Shown one piece after another: positions 55,081 to 64,000 of a stretch of DNA of 64,000 nt (its first letter is position 1; every line of letters begins with the position of its first letter). Position numbers and translations under genes: made by a program. This DNA is from Roseibium limicola (lineage in GTDB: Bacteria > Pseudomonadota > Alphaproteobacteria > Rhizobiales > Stappiaceae). The notes under the pieces were generated by a model. It was not told the DNA's origin and did not search any database. It worked only from the letters and a program-made list of their open reading frames with translations. The DNA is taken from contig NZ_JAFLNF010000005.1 in NCBI RefSeq assembly GCF_017313085.1, positions 186,001 to 250,000 of the forward strand, read 5' to 3'.

Positions 55081-56167
55081 CTTCCTGATGCAATAGGATC
55101 GTAAGTCCCATCAGCACCCCAAATAGTCCCGGAGCCCAGGCTGCAATCGTCGGTGGGACAATCCCCGCGCCACCGAAGTCCTTTGCGAGCTCCGTTAGAA
55201 CGTAAAGCACGAAGCCGGCGAGGATTCCACCCACAATCATCTTCCCGAGTCCACCAAACCGCGACACTCTAAGGGAAACTGCGGCTGCGATCAGTGTCAT
55301 GGCCGCCAAAAGTAGGGGACGGGCGAGAAGCGTCTGATATTGCAATGCATATCTGTAGGCAGGAAGACCGGCATTTCTAGCAAGCTCAATAAACCGCGGA
55401 AGTTTCCAGAATGAGATTGATTCGGGTGAGCCGATGCTCTCGCGCACTTCCGTTGCCGTCAGATAGGTGCTGACTTCGTAATTGTCGTAGCGCTGCGGGT
55501 CTTGCTCGGTCGTATAGACCGTGACGTTTGTCAGATACCAGATTTGGTTGCCAAGGCGGGCGTTGTCCGCTTCCACCCGTTCGCGGAAGCTTCCATCCTT
55601 ATCGAAGGTGAAGATGGTGACGTCCAGCAATCGGGTGCCCCCATCGAGCAACTTCTTGGCCAGCAGCACGCTTTCGCCATCCAGGCCGTCCTGACGGACC
55701 CAGATGTCATTGGTGGTCTGCATCAGCAGGCTTTCACCCGAGTCGAAAATGCCAGCGGCGATTTCCTCTGACTTCTGTTGCAGATAAACGGCAGTCGGAT
55801 TGTAGACCGTAATGGAAAAAACGCCGATGCCGATGGCCGCGAGCAGCGCCGGAAGCATGAACTGCCAGGCAGAAACTCCGGCTGCCCGCGTAACGACAAG
55901 CTCCAAAGCACGGCTCAGGCTGACAAAGGCTGCGATGGAACCGAAGAGCACGGCAAAGGGAATGACCTGCTCAAGCAGCAGCGGCACTCTGAGCAGCGAG
56001 ATTGCAGCGACTCGAAGTACTGAAAAGCCATCGCGATCCGATCCACGCCGCACCAGCTCCAGCACATCGAACAGGAATATAAGCACGCTCGCAAGCAGGA
56101 ACAGCCCAAGAATGGTCTTCAGAAAGCGCGCAGAAAAATACAGCGAGAGTGTCCGCCCTAACAGCAT
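55073..56167 (-). CDS. lptG: LPS export ABC transporter permease LptG
   Basis: A 364-residue membrane protein of the YjgP/YjgQ family, with six predicted membrane helices split three and three around a periplasmic beta-jellyroll (about 115-260). It begins TLSLYFSARFLKTILGLFLL. Together with LptF and the ATPase LptB it lifts LPS from the inner membrane. It overlaps the lptD start by 8 bp and comes 3 bp after lptF, so the three are coupled. LptG is distinguished from LptF by position (second in the pair) and length. Confidence 0.93.
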   Translation of the reverse strand: MLLGRTLSLYFSARFLKTILGLFLLASVLIFLFDVLELVRRGSDRDGFSVLRVAAISLLRVPLLLEQVIPFAVLFGSIAAFVSLSRALELVVTRAAGVSAWQFMLPALLAAIGIGVFSITVYNPTAVYLQQKSEEIAAGIFDSGESLLMQTTNDIWVRQDGLDGESVLLAKKLLDGGTRLLDVTIFTFDKDGSFRERVEADNARLGNQIWYLTNVTVYTTEQDPQRYDNYEVSTYLTATEVRESIGSPESISFWKLPRFIELARNAGLPAYRYALQYQTLLARPLLLAAMTLIAAAVSLRVSRFGGLGKMIVGGILAGFVLYVLTELAKDFGGAGIVPPTIAAWAPGLFGVLMGLTILLHQEDG

Positions 56168-56170
56168 GGA

Positions 56171-57364
56171 TCAAGAAGCCCCCCCGTTCGGGCCGTTGGT
56201 GGCCGTAAGCCGCGAGGAGAGCTTTTCGATCCGCTCGGAGAGACCTTCCGCAGCCTTTGATAGCGGACGTGGCAGGCTCAGCCGCTGGCTGCGGACAATC
56301 GACCAGAGGGCGATCACGATGCCCGACACCGGGATGGCGTAAAGCAACACCAGAAGCAGTTGCGAGTTGCCGGCAATGGCGCTGGCTCCAAAGCCTGCAG
56401 TGCGCATGCCGATACAGCAGGCAATGGCGCCAAGGGTCAGAAGGCCCGCACTTTGCCGGGTTGAGCGCACGCGGCCCAGGAAGGCAAAAACCACGAGAGC
56501 AAATGACAGGCAATACAGCGGTTGGCTGATGCGTTCATGCAACTCGGTTTGCAGTCTGTCGTTGTGCTGTTGGGCGTAGCGATCATCGGGCGAGGGGGCC
56601 AGGAGATCGTAGGTGGAGCGCTCACTGGCCTTGTAGACGGGCTGCCCGGCTTCCGGGATCAGGCTTGAAAGGTCAAAGGCATAAGACTGGAAGCGGACGA
56701 TGGAAATGTCGCCCTGTTGCTTTGGTTTGCGTTGGATCGTGCCGTTCTGCATGACCAGCAAGGTGCGGTTGGCTGCCTCGATGATCTGCCCGTTTTCGGC
56801 CTGATAGGTGAAAGCCGTTTCCTCGTCGCGCGTGTCGTGCAGCAAGAGGCCCTCAAGCGTGCCATTTCCGGAGCGATTGCGAATGTGGAAAGTCAGGCCG
56901 TCCTCAACCGAAATAAACCGTCCCGGCTTGACAATATTGGCGACCAGATCGGCGCGAACCCGCGTGATTTCATCGCGCAACTGCCCCAACCCCAGCGGCG
57001 CCACATAGAGTGACATGCTGGCCGACAGGGCGAACACCAGCGCTGCGAAGATCATCACCGGCTTGAGAACGAGAAAGCGTGAACCACCCGTCGCATTGAT
57101 CACGATCAGCTCGCTGTCGCCGGACAAGGCATTCAGCACGAGGATCAACGCAATCATCAGGGCGAAGGGGGCGACAATGACGAGAAGGAACGGCAGCGCA
57201 AGGATCGTGATGCCGATGAACTGTAAGACAGTCTGGCCTTTGGAGGTCACAAGGTCGAGCTGGCGAAGAGCCTGGGTCGCCCAGACGACGCCGGTCATGG
57301 CTCCCAGTGTCATGACGAACACGAAGGCCGTGCGCCGAATGATGTAGCGTTCCAGAATTTTCAT
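56171..57364 (-). CDS. lptF: LPS export ABC transporter permease LptF
   Basis: A 397-residue protein from the ATG at 57364 (MKILERYIIRRTAFVFVMTL); a longer start 26 codons upstream is unlikely. It has three N-terminal helices, a periplasmic domain (about 110-270: YVAPLGLGQLRDEITRVRAD, then IQRKPKQQGDISIVRFQSY) and three C-terminal helices. It forms the LPS-extracting inner-membrane complex with LptG. It heads the lptF-lptG-lptD row and is divergent from pepA (220-bp spacer). Confidence 0.93.
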   Translation of the reverse strand: MKILERYIIRRTAFVFVMTLGAMTGVVWATQALRQLDLVTSKGQTVLQFIGITILALPFLLVIVAPFALMIALILVLNALSGDSELIVINATGGSRFLVLKPVMIFAALVFALSASMSLYVAPLGLGQLRDEITRVRADLVANIVKPGRFISVEDGLTFHIRNRSGNGTLEGLLLHDTRDEETAFTYQAENGQIIEAANRTLLVMQNGTIQRKPKQQGDISIVRFQSYAFDLSSLIPEAGQPVYKASERSTYDLLAPSPDDRYAQQHNDRLQTELHERISQPLYCLSFALVVFAFLGRVRSTRQSAGLLTLGAIACCIGMRTAGFGASAIAGNSQLLLVLLYAIPVSGIVIALWSIVRSQRLSLPRPLSKAAEGLSERIEKLSSRLTATNGPNGGAS

Positions 57365-57585
57365 GCTGCGCCAGACCGGATTAGGCACCTCTTGTAGGGG
57401 AAGTGCGTCACTGGAGCAATAGCACCTATTTTGGTGAACCAAGGCTCAACAAGCATGGTAAATTTCTGGTCATAAAGTCGGCTCTTGCAGCTGCTATCGG
57501 TTGCCGCCATGATCGCAAACTTGAAAGAAGGCCTGCTTCGGCACCCTGATTGGCGGGCTTTTCCACGAGAGGTAATAGGATAGAA

Positions 57586-59088
57586 ATGGCTCAACTCACC
57601 AAGGTCTCCTTCGCTAAGGTCTCCGCTCCGGAAAAGGGCACGGCTGTGGTTCTTGCCACAGACGAGATGGCCATGGGGGCCACGACCTCAGAGCTTCTTG
57701 GACGTTTGTCCTCAGGCTTGGAGAAGATTGCAGCAATTGGCGGGTTTACCGGCAAGAAGGGCAGCATTCTGGAGCTCATCGCACCTGCTGGACTTGAGCT
57801 TGACCGACTTGTCGTGCTGGGCCTGGGAAAGCCGCAAGAGCTGAACGAAGAGGACTGGCTTGGTCTGGGTGGTAAACTTCAGGCAGCTTTGGCGAAGGCC
57901 AAGGTAGAAACAGCATCGCTGCTGTTTGAAGCAGCAGGTCTGGAAGGCGAGACCGGGACATCTGCAGCTGCCAAGCTGGCGATGGGTGCCAAGCTGGCCT
58001 CCTACACTTTCGATACCTACAAGAGCGCAAAGCCTGACGATGACAAGCCGACAGCGTTGAAGCTGGAGATCTCGATTGAAGATCATAAGGCCACACGCAA
58101 GGTCTGGGACGATCTTGACGGTATCAGCGACGGCGTTCTGCTGGCCCGTGAACTGGTAAATGAGCCGCCGAATGTGCTTGGCCCTGTCGAATTCGCCGCC
58201 AAGGCCAAGGAGCTAGAGAAGCTTGGCGTAGAAGTGGAAATCCTCACCGAGAAGGAAATGACCAAGCTCAAGATGGGCGCGCTGCTGGGGGTGGCTCAGG
58301 GGTCTGTCCGTCCACCGCGACTGGCGGTCATGAAGTGGAACGGCGGCAAGAAGTCCGACGCACCGCTGGCCTTCGTCGGCAAGGGCGTGGTGTTTGACAC
58401 CGGCGGCATTTCCATCAAGCCGGCTGGCGGCATGGAAGATATGAAGGGCGACATGGGCGGGGCAGCAGCAGTGACCGGCCTGATGCATGCGCTGGCCGCC
58501 CGCAAGGCGCGGGTCAACGCCGTCGGTGTGATCGGACTTGTGGAGAACATGCCGGACGGCAATGCCTACCGTCCGGGCGATATTCTCACCGCTATGTCGG
58601 GCACGACGATCGAAGTCCTGAACACCGATGCGGAAGGCCGCCTCGTTCTGGCCGATGCGCTCTGGTACACGCAGGAGAAATTCACTCCGGTCTTCATGAT
58701 CGACCTCGCCACTCTGACCGGCGCGGTTCTCGTCGCGCTTGGTCACCTGATGGCCGGAATGTTCACAGAAGATGATGAGCTGGCGGAACGCCTGACCGCT
58801 GCCGGAAAATCCTCCGGTGAACCCGTCTGGCGTCTGCCGGTTTCCAAAGACTATGACAAGCTGATCGATACCCCCAATGCGGACGTGAAGAACACCGGTG
58901 GTCGGACGGCTGGATCCATTACGGCGGCCCAGTTCCTGCTGCGCTTCTCCAACGGCGTGCCGCATGTGCATCTGGATGTCGCCGGCACGGCATTCGGCGC
59001 GGGCAAGACCGACATCAACACCGGATGGGCCTCCGGATACGGCGTGCGCCTGCTGGATCGGTTCGTGGCGGATTTCTACGAGAGCTGA
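57586..59088 (+). CDS. pepA: Leucyl aminopeptidase
   Basis: A 500-residue M17 peptidase from the ATG at 57586 (AGGATAG upstream); the frame is open 12 codons further. The metal and catalytic motifs [33 protein letters not shown] and the signature [14 protein letters not shown] are all intact. It removes N-terminal residues from peptides and can act as a DNA-binding protein in E. coli. It is divergent from the lptFGD row and ends in a terminator; holC lies downstream, the common pepA-holC order. Confidence 0.96.
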   Translation: MAQLTKVSFAKVSAPEKGTAVVLATDEMAMGATTSELLGRLSSGLEKIAAIGGFTGKKGSILELIAPAGLELDRLVVLGLGKPQELNEEDWLGLGGKLQAALAKAKVETASLLFEAAGLEGETGTSAAAKLAMGAKLASYTFDTYKSAKPDDDKPTALKLEISIEDHKATRKVWDDLDGISDGVLLARELVNEPPNVLGPVEFAAKAKELEKLGVEVEILTEKEMTKLKMGALLGVAQGSVRPPRLAVMKWNGGKKSDAPLAFVGKGVVFDTGGISIKPAGGMEDMKGDMGGAAAVTGLMHALAARKARVNAVGVIGLVENMPDGNAYRPGDILTAMSGTTIEVLNTDAEGRLVLADALWYTQEKFTPVFMIDLATLTGAVLVALGHLMAGMFTEDDELAERLTAAGKSSGEPVWRLPVSKDYDKLIDTPNADVKNTGGRTAGSITAAQFLLRFSNGVPHVHLDVAGTAFGAGKTDINTGWASGYGVRLLDRFVADFYES

Positions 59089-59115
59089 TATCAACGAGTG
59101 GCAAGGCTTAAAACG

Positions 59116-59146
59116 AAAAAACCCGCCGGAAACGGCGGGTTTTTGT
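59116..59146. terminator. Intrinsic terminator downstream of pepA
   Basis: AAACCCGCCG (59119-59128) pairs with 59133-59142 around a stable GAAA loop. T-runs are present on both strands, so it also faces the small minus-strand gene at 59210. Confidence 0.92.
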
Positions 59147-59209
59147 ATTCTTGTCGCAGACTGTATTTCAGCAAGAGCGAGGCTGGTGTGTCCCGGAGGG
59201 CGCAGATGC

Positions 59210-59329
59210 TCAGCAGGTCTTGTAGGCCTGACAAGCAGAAGCCTCTTCGGTAACGATCATACCGATGGAAGCGGTTGCCCCTGCAAGTGCGAAAACCAGT
59301 GCGAAAAAAACGACAATACGAGCAGCCAT
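59210..59329 (-). CDS. Small membrane or secreted peptide (39 aa)
   Basis: ATG at 59329 and TGA at 59210-59212. AGGGGATGG lies just upstream. The peptide begins MAARIVVFFALVFALAGATA, an N-terminal hydrophobic helix with a possible signal-peptidase site near ATA, and ends in EEASACQAYKTC with two cysteines (33 and 39). The first part would insert into or cross the membrane, and the Cys pair could form a disulfide or bind metal. It is convergent with pepA and shares its bidirectional terminator. Function is unknown. The small size makes it easy to miss. Confidence 0.5.
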   Translation of the reverse strand: MAARIVVFFALVFALAGATASIGMIVTEEASACQAYKTC

Positions 59330-59832
59330 GCCCATCCCCTTAAAACAACGCAGACAGGTTGGGCTTCAACCTGTTTAGCCAATTCATCCTTTTCAAAAGC
59401 CGCAGTTCAAAACAGCCCAGATAAGGATTTTTACCAATTCCCCGGACGACAGAGTTAGGCGATCCCGATTTGTGAAGGGTTAATGGAATGACGGGAAAGC
59501 AATGTCTATACGGATTTTCCCATGGGCATCGCATCGCGGGAATTTGTTGCCCTACCGCATCACAAAACCAGTGTTTGGCTGGGTAACGCCACGACTTTGA
59601 CATAAGTTCCCAACATTTCTGCTCAAATAGGGCTGAAACATGAGATGGTTAAGCTGCTGCCCTGCGCGAGCTAGACACTCTCATCAGTCCGTGTGAGCGG
59701 GGTGGCTGTAACCAGATTCGTCAGACCTGCCAAACAGCCCGTCAATAAGCGTCTTGCCGGTGGTCGACTGTCGTGACTTCTCTCTTTAAAACGATCACGA
59801 AGTTCAATGCCCACACTCGATTGGCCCGAATC
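59330..59832. other. Intergenic stretch upstream of holC
   Basis: About 500 bp between a small minus-strand gene and holC. The stretch has no clear gene, and no strong repeat was seen. It should contain the promoters of both genes. The open frame of holC reaches up to 59773 without conserved sequence. Confidence 0.5.
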
Positions 59833-60285
59833 ATGAGTACGGACGTCCTGTTTTACCATTTGATGCACCAGCCACTTGAGGCAGCCTTGCCGAAACTGCT
59901 GCTGAAGTGCCTGGAGCGGGACTGGACCGTGACGGTGCAGACGGGTACCAGCGAACGTCGCGATGCCTTGAATGCCCATCTGTGGACGTTCTCCGATGAC
60001 AGCTTTTTGCCCCATGGCACGCTTGAAGACGACTTTCCCGAGCTGCAACCAATCTATCTCACACATGAGGTGGATAATCCGAACGAGGCGAATGTCCGTT
60101 TTCTCGTCGACAAGGCGACGCCTCCAGAGCTCGCCGCCTACGAGCGGGTCGTCTTTCTGTTCGACGGCAATGATCAGCAGGCGTTGGGACAAGCGCGCCA
60201 GCAGTGGAAGGTCAACAAGGACGCCGGTCATGCGCTGACCTATTGGCAGCAGACAGACACCGGTGGCTGGGAACGTAAGGCTTGA
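59833..60285 (+). CDS. holC: DNA polymerase III chi subunit
   Basis: A 150-residue protein from the ATG at 59833. It matches HolC in length and features: DVLFYHLMHQPLEAALPKLL, KCLERDWTVTVQTG, LWTFSDDSFLPHG, and ERVVFLFDGNDQQALGQARQ. It links the clamp loader to single-strand binding protein at the fork. It is located downstream of pepA, the expected position. A start at 59773 is possible but adds 20 unlike residues. Confidence 0.9.
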   Translation: MSTDVLFYHLMHQPLEAALPKLLLKCLERDWTVTVQTGTSERRDALNAHLWTFSDDSFLPHGTLEDDFPELQPIYLTHEVDNPNEANVRFLVDKATPPELAAYERVVFLFDGNDQQALGQARQQWKVNKDAGHALTYWQQTDTGGWERKA

Positions 60286-60317
60286 GCTTTTGGCTTTGCA
60301 GAGATCAAACGGAAACG

Positions 60318-60354
60318 AAAAAGGCCAGCTCCCAACGGGGACCTGGCCTTTTTT
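60318..60354. terminator. Bidirectional terminator between holC and the convergent gene
   Basis: AAAAAGGCCAG (60318-60328) pairs with CTGGCCTTTTTT (60343-60354), with further inner pairing, between two convergent genes. Confidence 0.87.
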
Positions 60355-60371
60355 CTCATGTCGTCAACTGA

Positions 60372-61394
60372 TTATTCGATAGGTTTGAGTTCGGTCGTCG
60401 CATTGCGGTCTTCTTCGTCAACAACGATCTGCGAGGTGCGTGCCGCCTTGATCTCATCGATCTTGCCGTGTGCAGCACCAACCCCCAGAAGAGACTTGGC
60501 CCACGCAAGAGTGGCCTCATCCACCGTTGCGTCCTCGTCAGAAACGGAACTGCCCGGCTTCGAAGAAGCGGACAGGATCGCGCTCTTCAGCGTGGCGTCG
60601 GAAACAGCGGTCGCATCAGTACTGGAGGCAGCAGCCTGCGCGGCAGTGTACTCCGACAAGGCTTCCGCAAGGTTCTCTGCTTCCGGGCTGTCGAGGGCGG
60701 CCGTCAGATCGACAATCTCCCCGTCCAGATAGACCGCCTGCGTGACGCTGATGGTCGCCTTATCAATCGCCTTAAGCTCACTCAGTCGCGTGGCCGCGCT
60801 TTCAAGCGTTGCATCATCATAGGGTGTCCCATCATAGGAACGGACTTTGGACAGACGGGTTCGGAAGGCTCCGACGGCAGACTGTACGTCTGCGTCGGCC
60901 TTTACGAAATTCTCGCGGGCTTCATCCTGGGCAATGGAAGCCTCGATATAAGCCTGCACCTTTTCCAGCCCCGGATCTTCCGAGGTCATGTAAACGCGGT
61001 AGCTCTGGTCCAGTTTGGAGTATTCTGCCGACACTTCGCCTGAAGTTACGACAGACTCAGTTTCCAGGGACTCTGCTTCCTTACCAGGATGTTCCGGAGG
61101 GAGGATAGAGACTGTTGCCAGGGAAGCCCGTTGCTTGGTGTTCAAACCATTGGCTGCTGGACGACGCGCGGTCTTCGGCCGGGATTTTTCAATCCCCAAG
61201 GCGCCGCCGATTGTTTTGCCAAGGAAGTTGGAGGCTTTGTACCCCATCTTGTTGATTGTCTTCGCTACATCGTCGCCATCCGCATGGGCGACGGTCGACA
61301 GATTCAGCTGACTTGTCAGGCTGCTCGGCCCAATGGGGAGCGCAGTCAACGCCAGGGCACCTAAGGCGATAATAATATTGCGCGATGTGGACAT
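60372..61394 (-). CDS. Exported Ala-rich hypothetical protein
   Basis: A 340-residue protein from the ATG at 61394 (GGGAGAC upstream); the open frame goes on 50 codons but is unlike a protein start there. An N-terminal hydrophobic stretch (about 5-22) and a site near VAHA-DG suggest Sec export. The rest is rich in Ala, Ser, Asp and Thr and appears mainly helical (EASIAQDEARENFVKADADV; LADAL-like repeats such as LTAALDSPEAENLAEALSEY). There is no lipobox, catalytic motif or recognised domain. It is single, between a terminator shared with holC and a divergent methyltransferase gene. I do not recognise the family. Confidence 0.7.
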   Translation of the reverse strand: MSTSRNIIIALGALALTALPIGPSSLTSQLNLSTVAHADGDDVAKTINKMGYKASNFLGKTIGGALGIEKSRPKTARRPAANGLNTKQRASLATVSILPPEHPGKEAESLETESVVTSGEVSAEYSKLDQSYRVYMTSEDPGLEKVQAYIEASIAQDEARENFVKADADVQSAVGAFRTRLSKVRSYDGTPYDDATLESAATRLSELKAIDKATISVTQAVYLDGEIVDLTAALDSPEAENLAEALSEYTAAQAAASSTDATAVSDATLKSAILSASSKPGSSVSDEDATVDEATLAWAKSLLGVGAAHGKIDEIKAARTSQIVVDEEDRNATTELKPIE

Positions 61395-61516
61395 GCTTAG
61401 TCTCCCTTTGACAGGAGAACGCACCAAAGCCGATATGTTTCCGCCAAGCGAGCGAATAAACGCGGGCGGCAGATTCTCCGCTGCCCATACTCGCGCAGGC
61501 AAGAAGGGTTTTCGAC

Positions 61517-62224
61517 ATGGATGACACGGAGGTCGGCAGTGCAACGTTCCTGGCGCGGCGCGATGCGGCCCGCAGGCGGCTGGATGATCTGACCGGCGGA
61601 AAAGGAGGAACGGAACTGGATCGCAAGGACTGGTTTAAGACCGTCTACCGCGAAGCAGACGGCGATCCGGCTGCTGTCCCTTGGGCAGATATGAAACCCA
61701 AGCAAGCCTTGCTGGCCTGGCTGGAGAACAATCCGGGCAACGGGGAGAAGGCCCTCGATGTGGCCTGCGGTCTGGGCGACAACGCAGAGGCGATGGCCAA
61801 GGCCGGCTATTCAACCACCGCCTTTGATCTGGCGGGGGACGCCATTGACTGGGCACGCCAACGTTTCCCGCAGACGGCGGTAGATTATCAGGTGGCCGAT
61901 CTGCTTCAAATGCCGGAGGACTGGAATGGTGCCTTCGATCTCGTTCATGAGTGCTACACGCTTCAGGCCTTGCAGGAGCCTTTGCGCTCGAACGCGCTCA
62001 AGGCATTGGCGGGATTGGTGAAGCCGGGTGGCCAGTTGTTGCTGATTACCAGATGTCGACCAGAGGGTGTCGCGGTAGACGGACCACCTTGGCCCCTGGC
62101 GCCATCTGAGTGGAAAACCTTTGAGAGCCTGGGCTTTACGCTTATGGAAGCGCATGAGTATGAGATTGCCCGCAAGGACAGGAGCATTCCCCACGTCCGG
62201 GCTCTCTTCCACAAGACCGGTTAG
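61517..62224 (+). CDS. Class I SAM-dependent methyltransferase
   Basis: A 235-residue cytoplasmic methyltransferase. The SAM-binding motif I is LDVACGLGDNAEAMAKAGY (about 76-94), with the acidic end of the second strand in AFDLAGDAI. A DLVHECYTLQAL segment and KPGGQLLLITRCRP follow. The layout resembles the thiopurine/thiol methyltransferase-like group, but the substrate cannot be told. Spacing to the next gene (convergent HAD gene) is 11 bp. Confidence 0.85.
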   Translation: MDDTEVGSATFLARRDAARRRLDDLTGGKGGTELDRKDWFKTVYREADGDPAAVPWADMKPKQALLAWLENNPGNGEKALDVACGLGDNAEAMAKAGYSTTAFDLAGDAIDWARQRFPQTAVDYQVADLLQMPEDWNGAFDLVHECYTLQALQEPLRSNALKALAGLVKPGGQLLLITRCRPEGVAVDGPPWPLAPSEWKTFESLGFTLMEAHEYEIARKDRSIPHVRALFHKTG

Positions 62225-62235
62225 CGTTTGGGAGC

Positions 62236-62937
62236 TTAACCGATTTGAGCGAGAAGGTCGGTCAATTCCCCGAGGTGTGCCAACCGGTGAAACCGTTCAG
62301 TTGAGCTTGGGGCGTCGGCCTTTTCCATGGCCCAGGTGATCTCATAGGGCACATGGACGCCGTGAGCGCCCGCTGAGAGAGCCGGCAGAATGTCGGACTT
62401 CATCGAGTTGCCGATCATCATGGCCTTGTCAGCCCCAGCCCCGTGACGCGAAAAGATCCGGGCGTAAGTGGCATCGTCTTTTTCGGAGACGACTTCTACC
62501 GCTTTGAAGTAATTGGCCAGCCCGCTTTCCGCGACTTTGCGCTCCTGATCGAAAAGATCGCCCTTGGTGATCAATACCAGTTGGAACTCGGTGCTGACGA
62601 CCTTGAGCGTTGCTTCCACGTGGGGCAAGGGCTCCACCGGATGAGACAGCATCGCTCTGCCGGCTTCGAGGATCTCGCCGATCACATGACCTGGGACATT
62701 GCCGCCTGTCACTTCGATGGCGGTCTCGATCATCGATAAAGTGAAGCCTTTGATGCCGTAACCGTAGTGGCCGACATTACGCCGCTCGGCTGCAAGCAGC
62801 CGTTGGCGCAAGTGATCACCTTCCGCATGATCCGACAAGAGCTCGGTGAAGCGGGTTTCCGTCAGCTGGAAAAACCGCTCGTTGTGCCAAAGCGTGTCAT
62901 CGGCATCGAAGCCGAGCGTTTTGATGGAATGGGGCAT
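62236..62937 (-). CDS. HAD-superfamily hydrolase
   Basis: A 233-residue HAD phosphatase-like protein. Motif I is GFDADDTLWHNE (9-20, Asp nucleophile and acid), followed by a helical cap domain (about 20-110). Motif II/III regions are LVLITKGDLFDQE. Motif IV is MMIGNSMKSDILPALSAG, with the metal-binding Asp. YjjG-like nucleotidases have this layout, but the substrate is not fixed. The stop of the ABC-F gene lies 11 bp upstream of its start on the same strand, so the two probably share a transcript. Confidence 0.88.
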   Translation of the reverse strand: MPHSIKTLGFDADDTLWHNERFFQLTETRFTELLSDHAEGDHLRQRLLAAERRNVGHYGYGIKGFTLSMIETAIEVTGGNVPGHVIGEILEAGRAMLSHPVEPLPHVEATLKVVSTEFQLVLITKGDLFDQERKVAESGLANYFKAVEVVSEKDDATYARIFSRHGAGADKAMMIGNSMKSDILPALSAGAHGVHVPYEITWAMEKADAPSSTERFHRLAHLGELTDLLAQIG

Positions 62938-62948
62938 GACGCTTCCCG

Positions 62949-64000
62949 TTAGCTGGCGGCTTCATACTTGGCAGAAAGCTTCAGCCATTCCTCTTCGGTC
63001 TTTGCCAGTTTCTTTTCGCAGAAGGCCCGCTCCTTGGCGTATTTCATCGCTCGATCGGGAAGTTTCTGGAAGAAGTCCGGATCCGAAAGTGCCTGATCCA
63101 GCTTGGCGATTTTCTCCTGGAGACGGGTGATTTCGGCTTCGGCCACGTCGATTTTGGCGCGCAGGGGCTGCAACTGAGAGCGCTTCTGTGCGGCTTCCCG
63201 GCGTTTTTCCTGGCTTGAAGCTGCAGAGGCTTCCTGATCGACAGCTGCCTGCTTTTCCCGAGCCTTCTGGGCTGCTTCCGGGCCCTGAAGAATGAGGCGC
63301 TTGTAGTCCTCCATGTCGCCATCGTAGGGAGCCACCTTGCCGTCGTGCACCAGCCAAAGCTGATCGGCGCAGGCCTCCACCAGGTGGCGGTCATGCGAGA
63401 TCAGAAGTACCGCGCCCTTGTAGTCATTCAGGGCGTGAACCAGTGCTTCACGGCTGTCGATATCCAGGTGGTTGGTCGGCTCATCGAGGATCAGCAGGTT
63501 CGGACCATGGAAGGTCGCCAGGCCAAGCAGCAGCCGGGCCTTTTCACCACCCGACAGATCCTTCGCAGGGGTGTCCATGCGATCGGTCGGCAGGCCAAAC
63601 CGGGCAACACGGGCACGCACTTGCGGCTCGGTCGCCTGTGGCATCAGAGTGCGAACATGGGCAATCGGGGTTTCAGCTGGGCGCAGTTCGTCCAACTGAT
63701 GCTGGGCAAAGAAGGCGATCTTCAGCTTCGATGCACGCGCCAGCTCGCCACCCATAGCTTCCATTCGGCCGGAAATGAGCTTGGCGAAGGTGGATTTGCC
63801 GTTGCCGTTGGCGCCCAGAAGCGCGATCCGATCGTCCGTATCGACGTTCAAGGTCAGATTCTTGAGAATGGCTTTGCCGTCGTAGCCGACGCTGACGCCT
63901 TCCAGTTTCAGGATCGGCGGTGCCAGGCGACCGACCGGATCAGGGAAATGGATGGGGCGGGAGCTTTCTTCCGTTAGAGCGGCTATCGGCTCCATCTTTT
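62949..64000 (-). CDS. ABC-F family ATPase, C-terminal half
   Basis: The protein runs off the right window edge. The visible part (about 350 residues) starts in the linker between the two ATPase domains (MEPIAALTEESSRPIHFPDP). It contains the complete second domain: Walker A LLGANGNGKSTFAKL, signature LSGGEKARLLLGLA, and Walker B LLILDEPTNHLDIDSREALV. It ends in a coiled-coil C-terminal extension (AEITRLQEKIAKLDQALSDP), the kind seen in YheS/Uup. ABC-F proteins act on the ribosome and carry no membrane domain. The first ATPase domain must lie beyond the window. Confidence 0.93.
   Translation of the reverse strand, partial: KMEPIAALTEESSRPIHFPDPVGRLAPPILKLEGVSVGYDGKAILKNLTLNVDTDDRIALLGANGNGKSTFAKLISGRMEAMGGELARASKLKIAFFAQHQLDELRPAETPIAHVRTLMPQATEPQVRARVARFGLPTDRMDTPAKDLSGGEKARLLLGLATFHGPNLLILDEPTNHLDIDSREALVHALNDYKGAVLLISHDRHLVEACADQLWLVHDGKVAPYDGDMEDYKRLILQGPEAAQKAREKQAAVDQEASAASSQEKRREAAQKRSQLQPLRAKIDVAEAEITRLQEKIAKLDQALSDPDFFQKLPDRAMKYAKERAFCEKKLAKTEEEWLKLSAKYEAAS

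Overview
The window is a 64 kb piece of an alphaproteobacterial chromosome. The gene content and order fit the Hyphomicrobiales (Rhizobiales), and within them a marine, Stappiaceae-like (Roseibium/Labrenzia-type) organism. The grounds are the runs lptF-lptG-lptD-surA-pdxA-rsmA, rpsF-rpsR-rplI and fabD-fabG-acpP-fabF-mltG-yicC-gmk, a fused cysNC, an AraC-type pobA regulator, a PcaQ-type LysR regulator and a TRAP transporter. The taxonomic call is inference from gene order and protein features; no database search was possible. No tRNA, rRNA, CRISPR array, transposase, integrase or phage gene was seen. Both window edges cut genes: an RND membrane-fusion protein at the left and an ABC-F ATPase at the right.

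Layout. 1-5 kb: a PadR regulator with the start of an efflux operon, a long gene-free stretch with a strong inverted repeat, a PuuE-type deacetylase, and a chemoreceptor. 5-19.6 kb: an aromatic catabolism locus. It holds an AraC regulator (pobR-like), pobA, pcaB, pcaF, pcaJ, pcaI, pcaG, pcaH, pcaC and pcaD on the minus strand, divergent pcaQ, then a TRAP transporter (dctP, dctQ, dctM) on the plus strand. Together these encode every step from 4-hydroxybenzoate through protocatechuate and beta-ketoadipate to acetyl-CoA and succinyl-CoA, plus a plausible uptake system. 19.8-26 kb: sulfate activation (cysQ, cysD, cysNC) and zinc import (znuC, znuB, zur) behind a candidate Zur box. 26-32 kb: a Gfo/Idh/MocA oxidoreductase, a small PilZ protein, an AT-rich gap, then yfgM-like, bamB and der. 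32-42 kb, mostly minus strand: an SDR protein, purF, cvpA, radA, alr, dnaB and the rplI/rpsR/rpsF ribosomal operon. 42.8-49.4 kb, plus strand: fatty acid synthesis, mltG, yicC and gmk. 49.5-57.4 kb, minus strand: rsmA, pdxA, surA, lptD, lptG and lptF (outer membrane biogenesis). 57.6-64 kb: pepA and holC, two uncharacterised small or secreted proteins, a SAM methyltransferase, a HAD hydrolase and the ABC-F end.

Most of the window is conserved housekeeping sequence. Clear intrinsic terminators separate many of the units, and several lie between convergent genes. The accessory parts are the aromatic locus and the gene-free stretches. The items most worth a second look are the all-in-one pob/pca/TRAP locus with a glutaconate-CoA-transferase-sized PcaIJ, a 135-bp dispersed-repeat-like element with perfect 13-bp inverted ends inside the pca cluster, a LysR-type operator in front of dctP, an attenuator-like hairpin inside the TRAP operon, a Zur box in front of a zinc operon that lacks znuA, an SDR protein whose catalytic tyrosine is glutamine, and two unannotated small membrane-targeted peptides.
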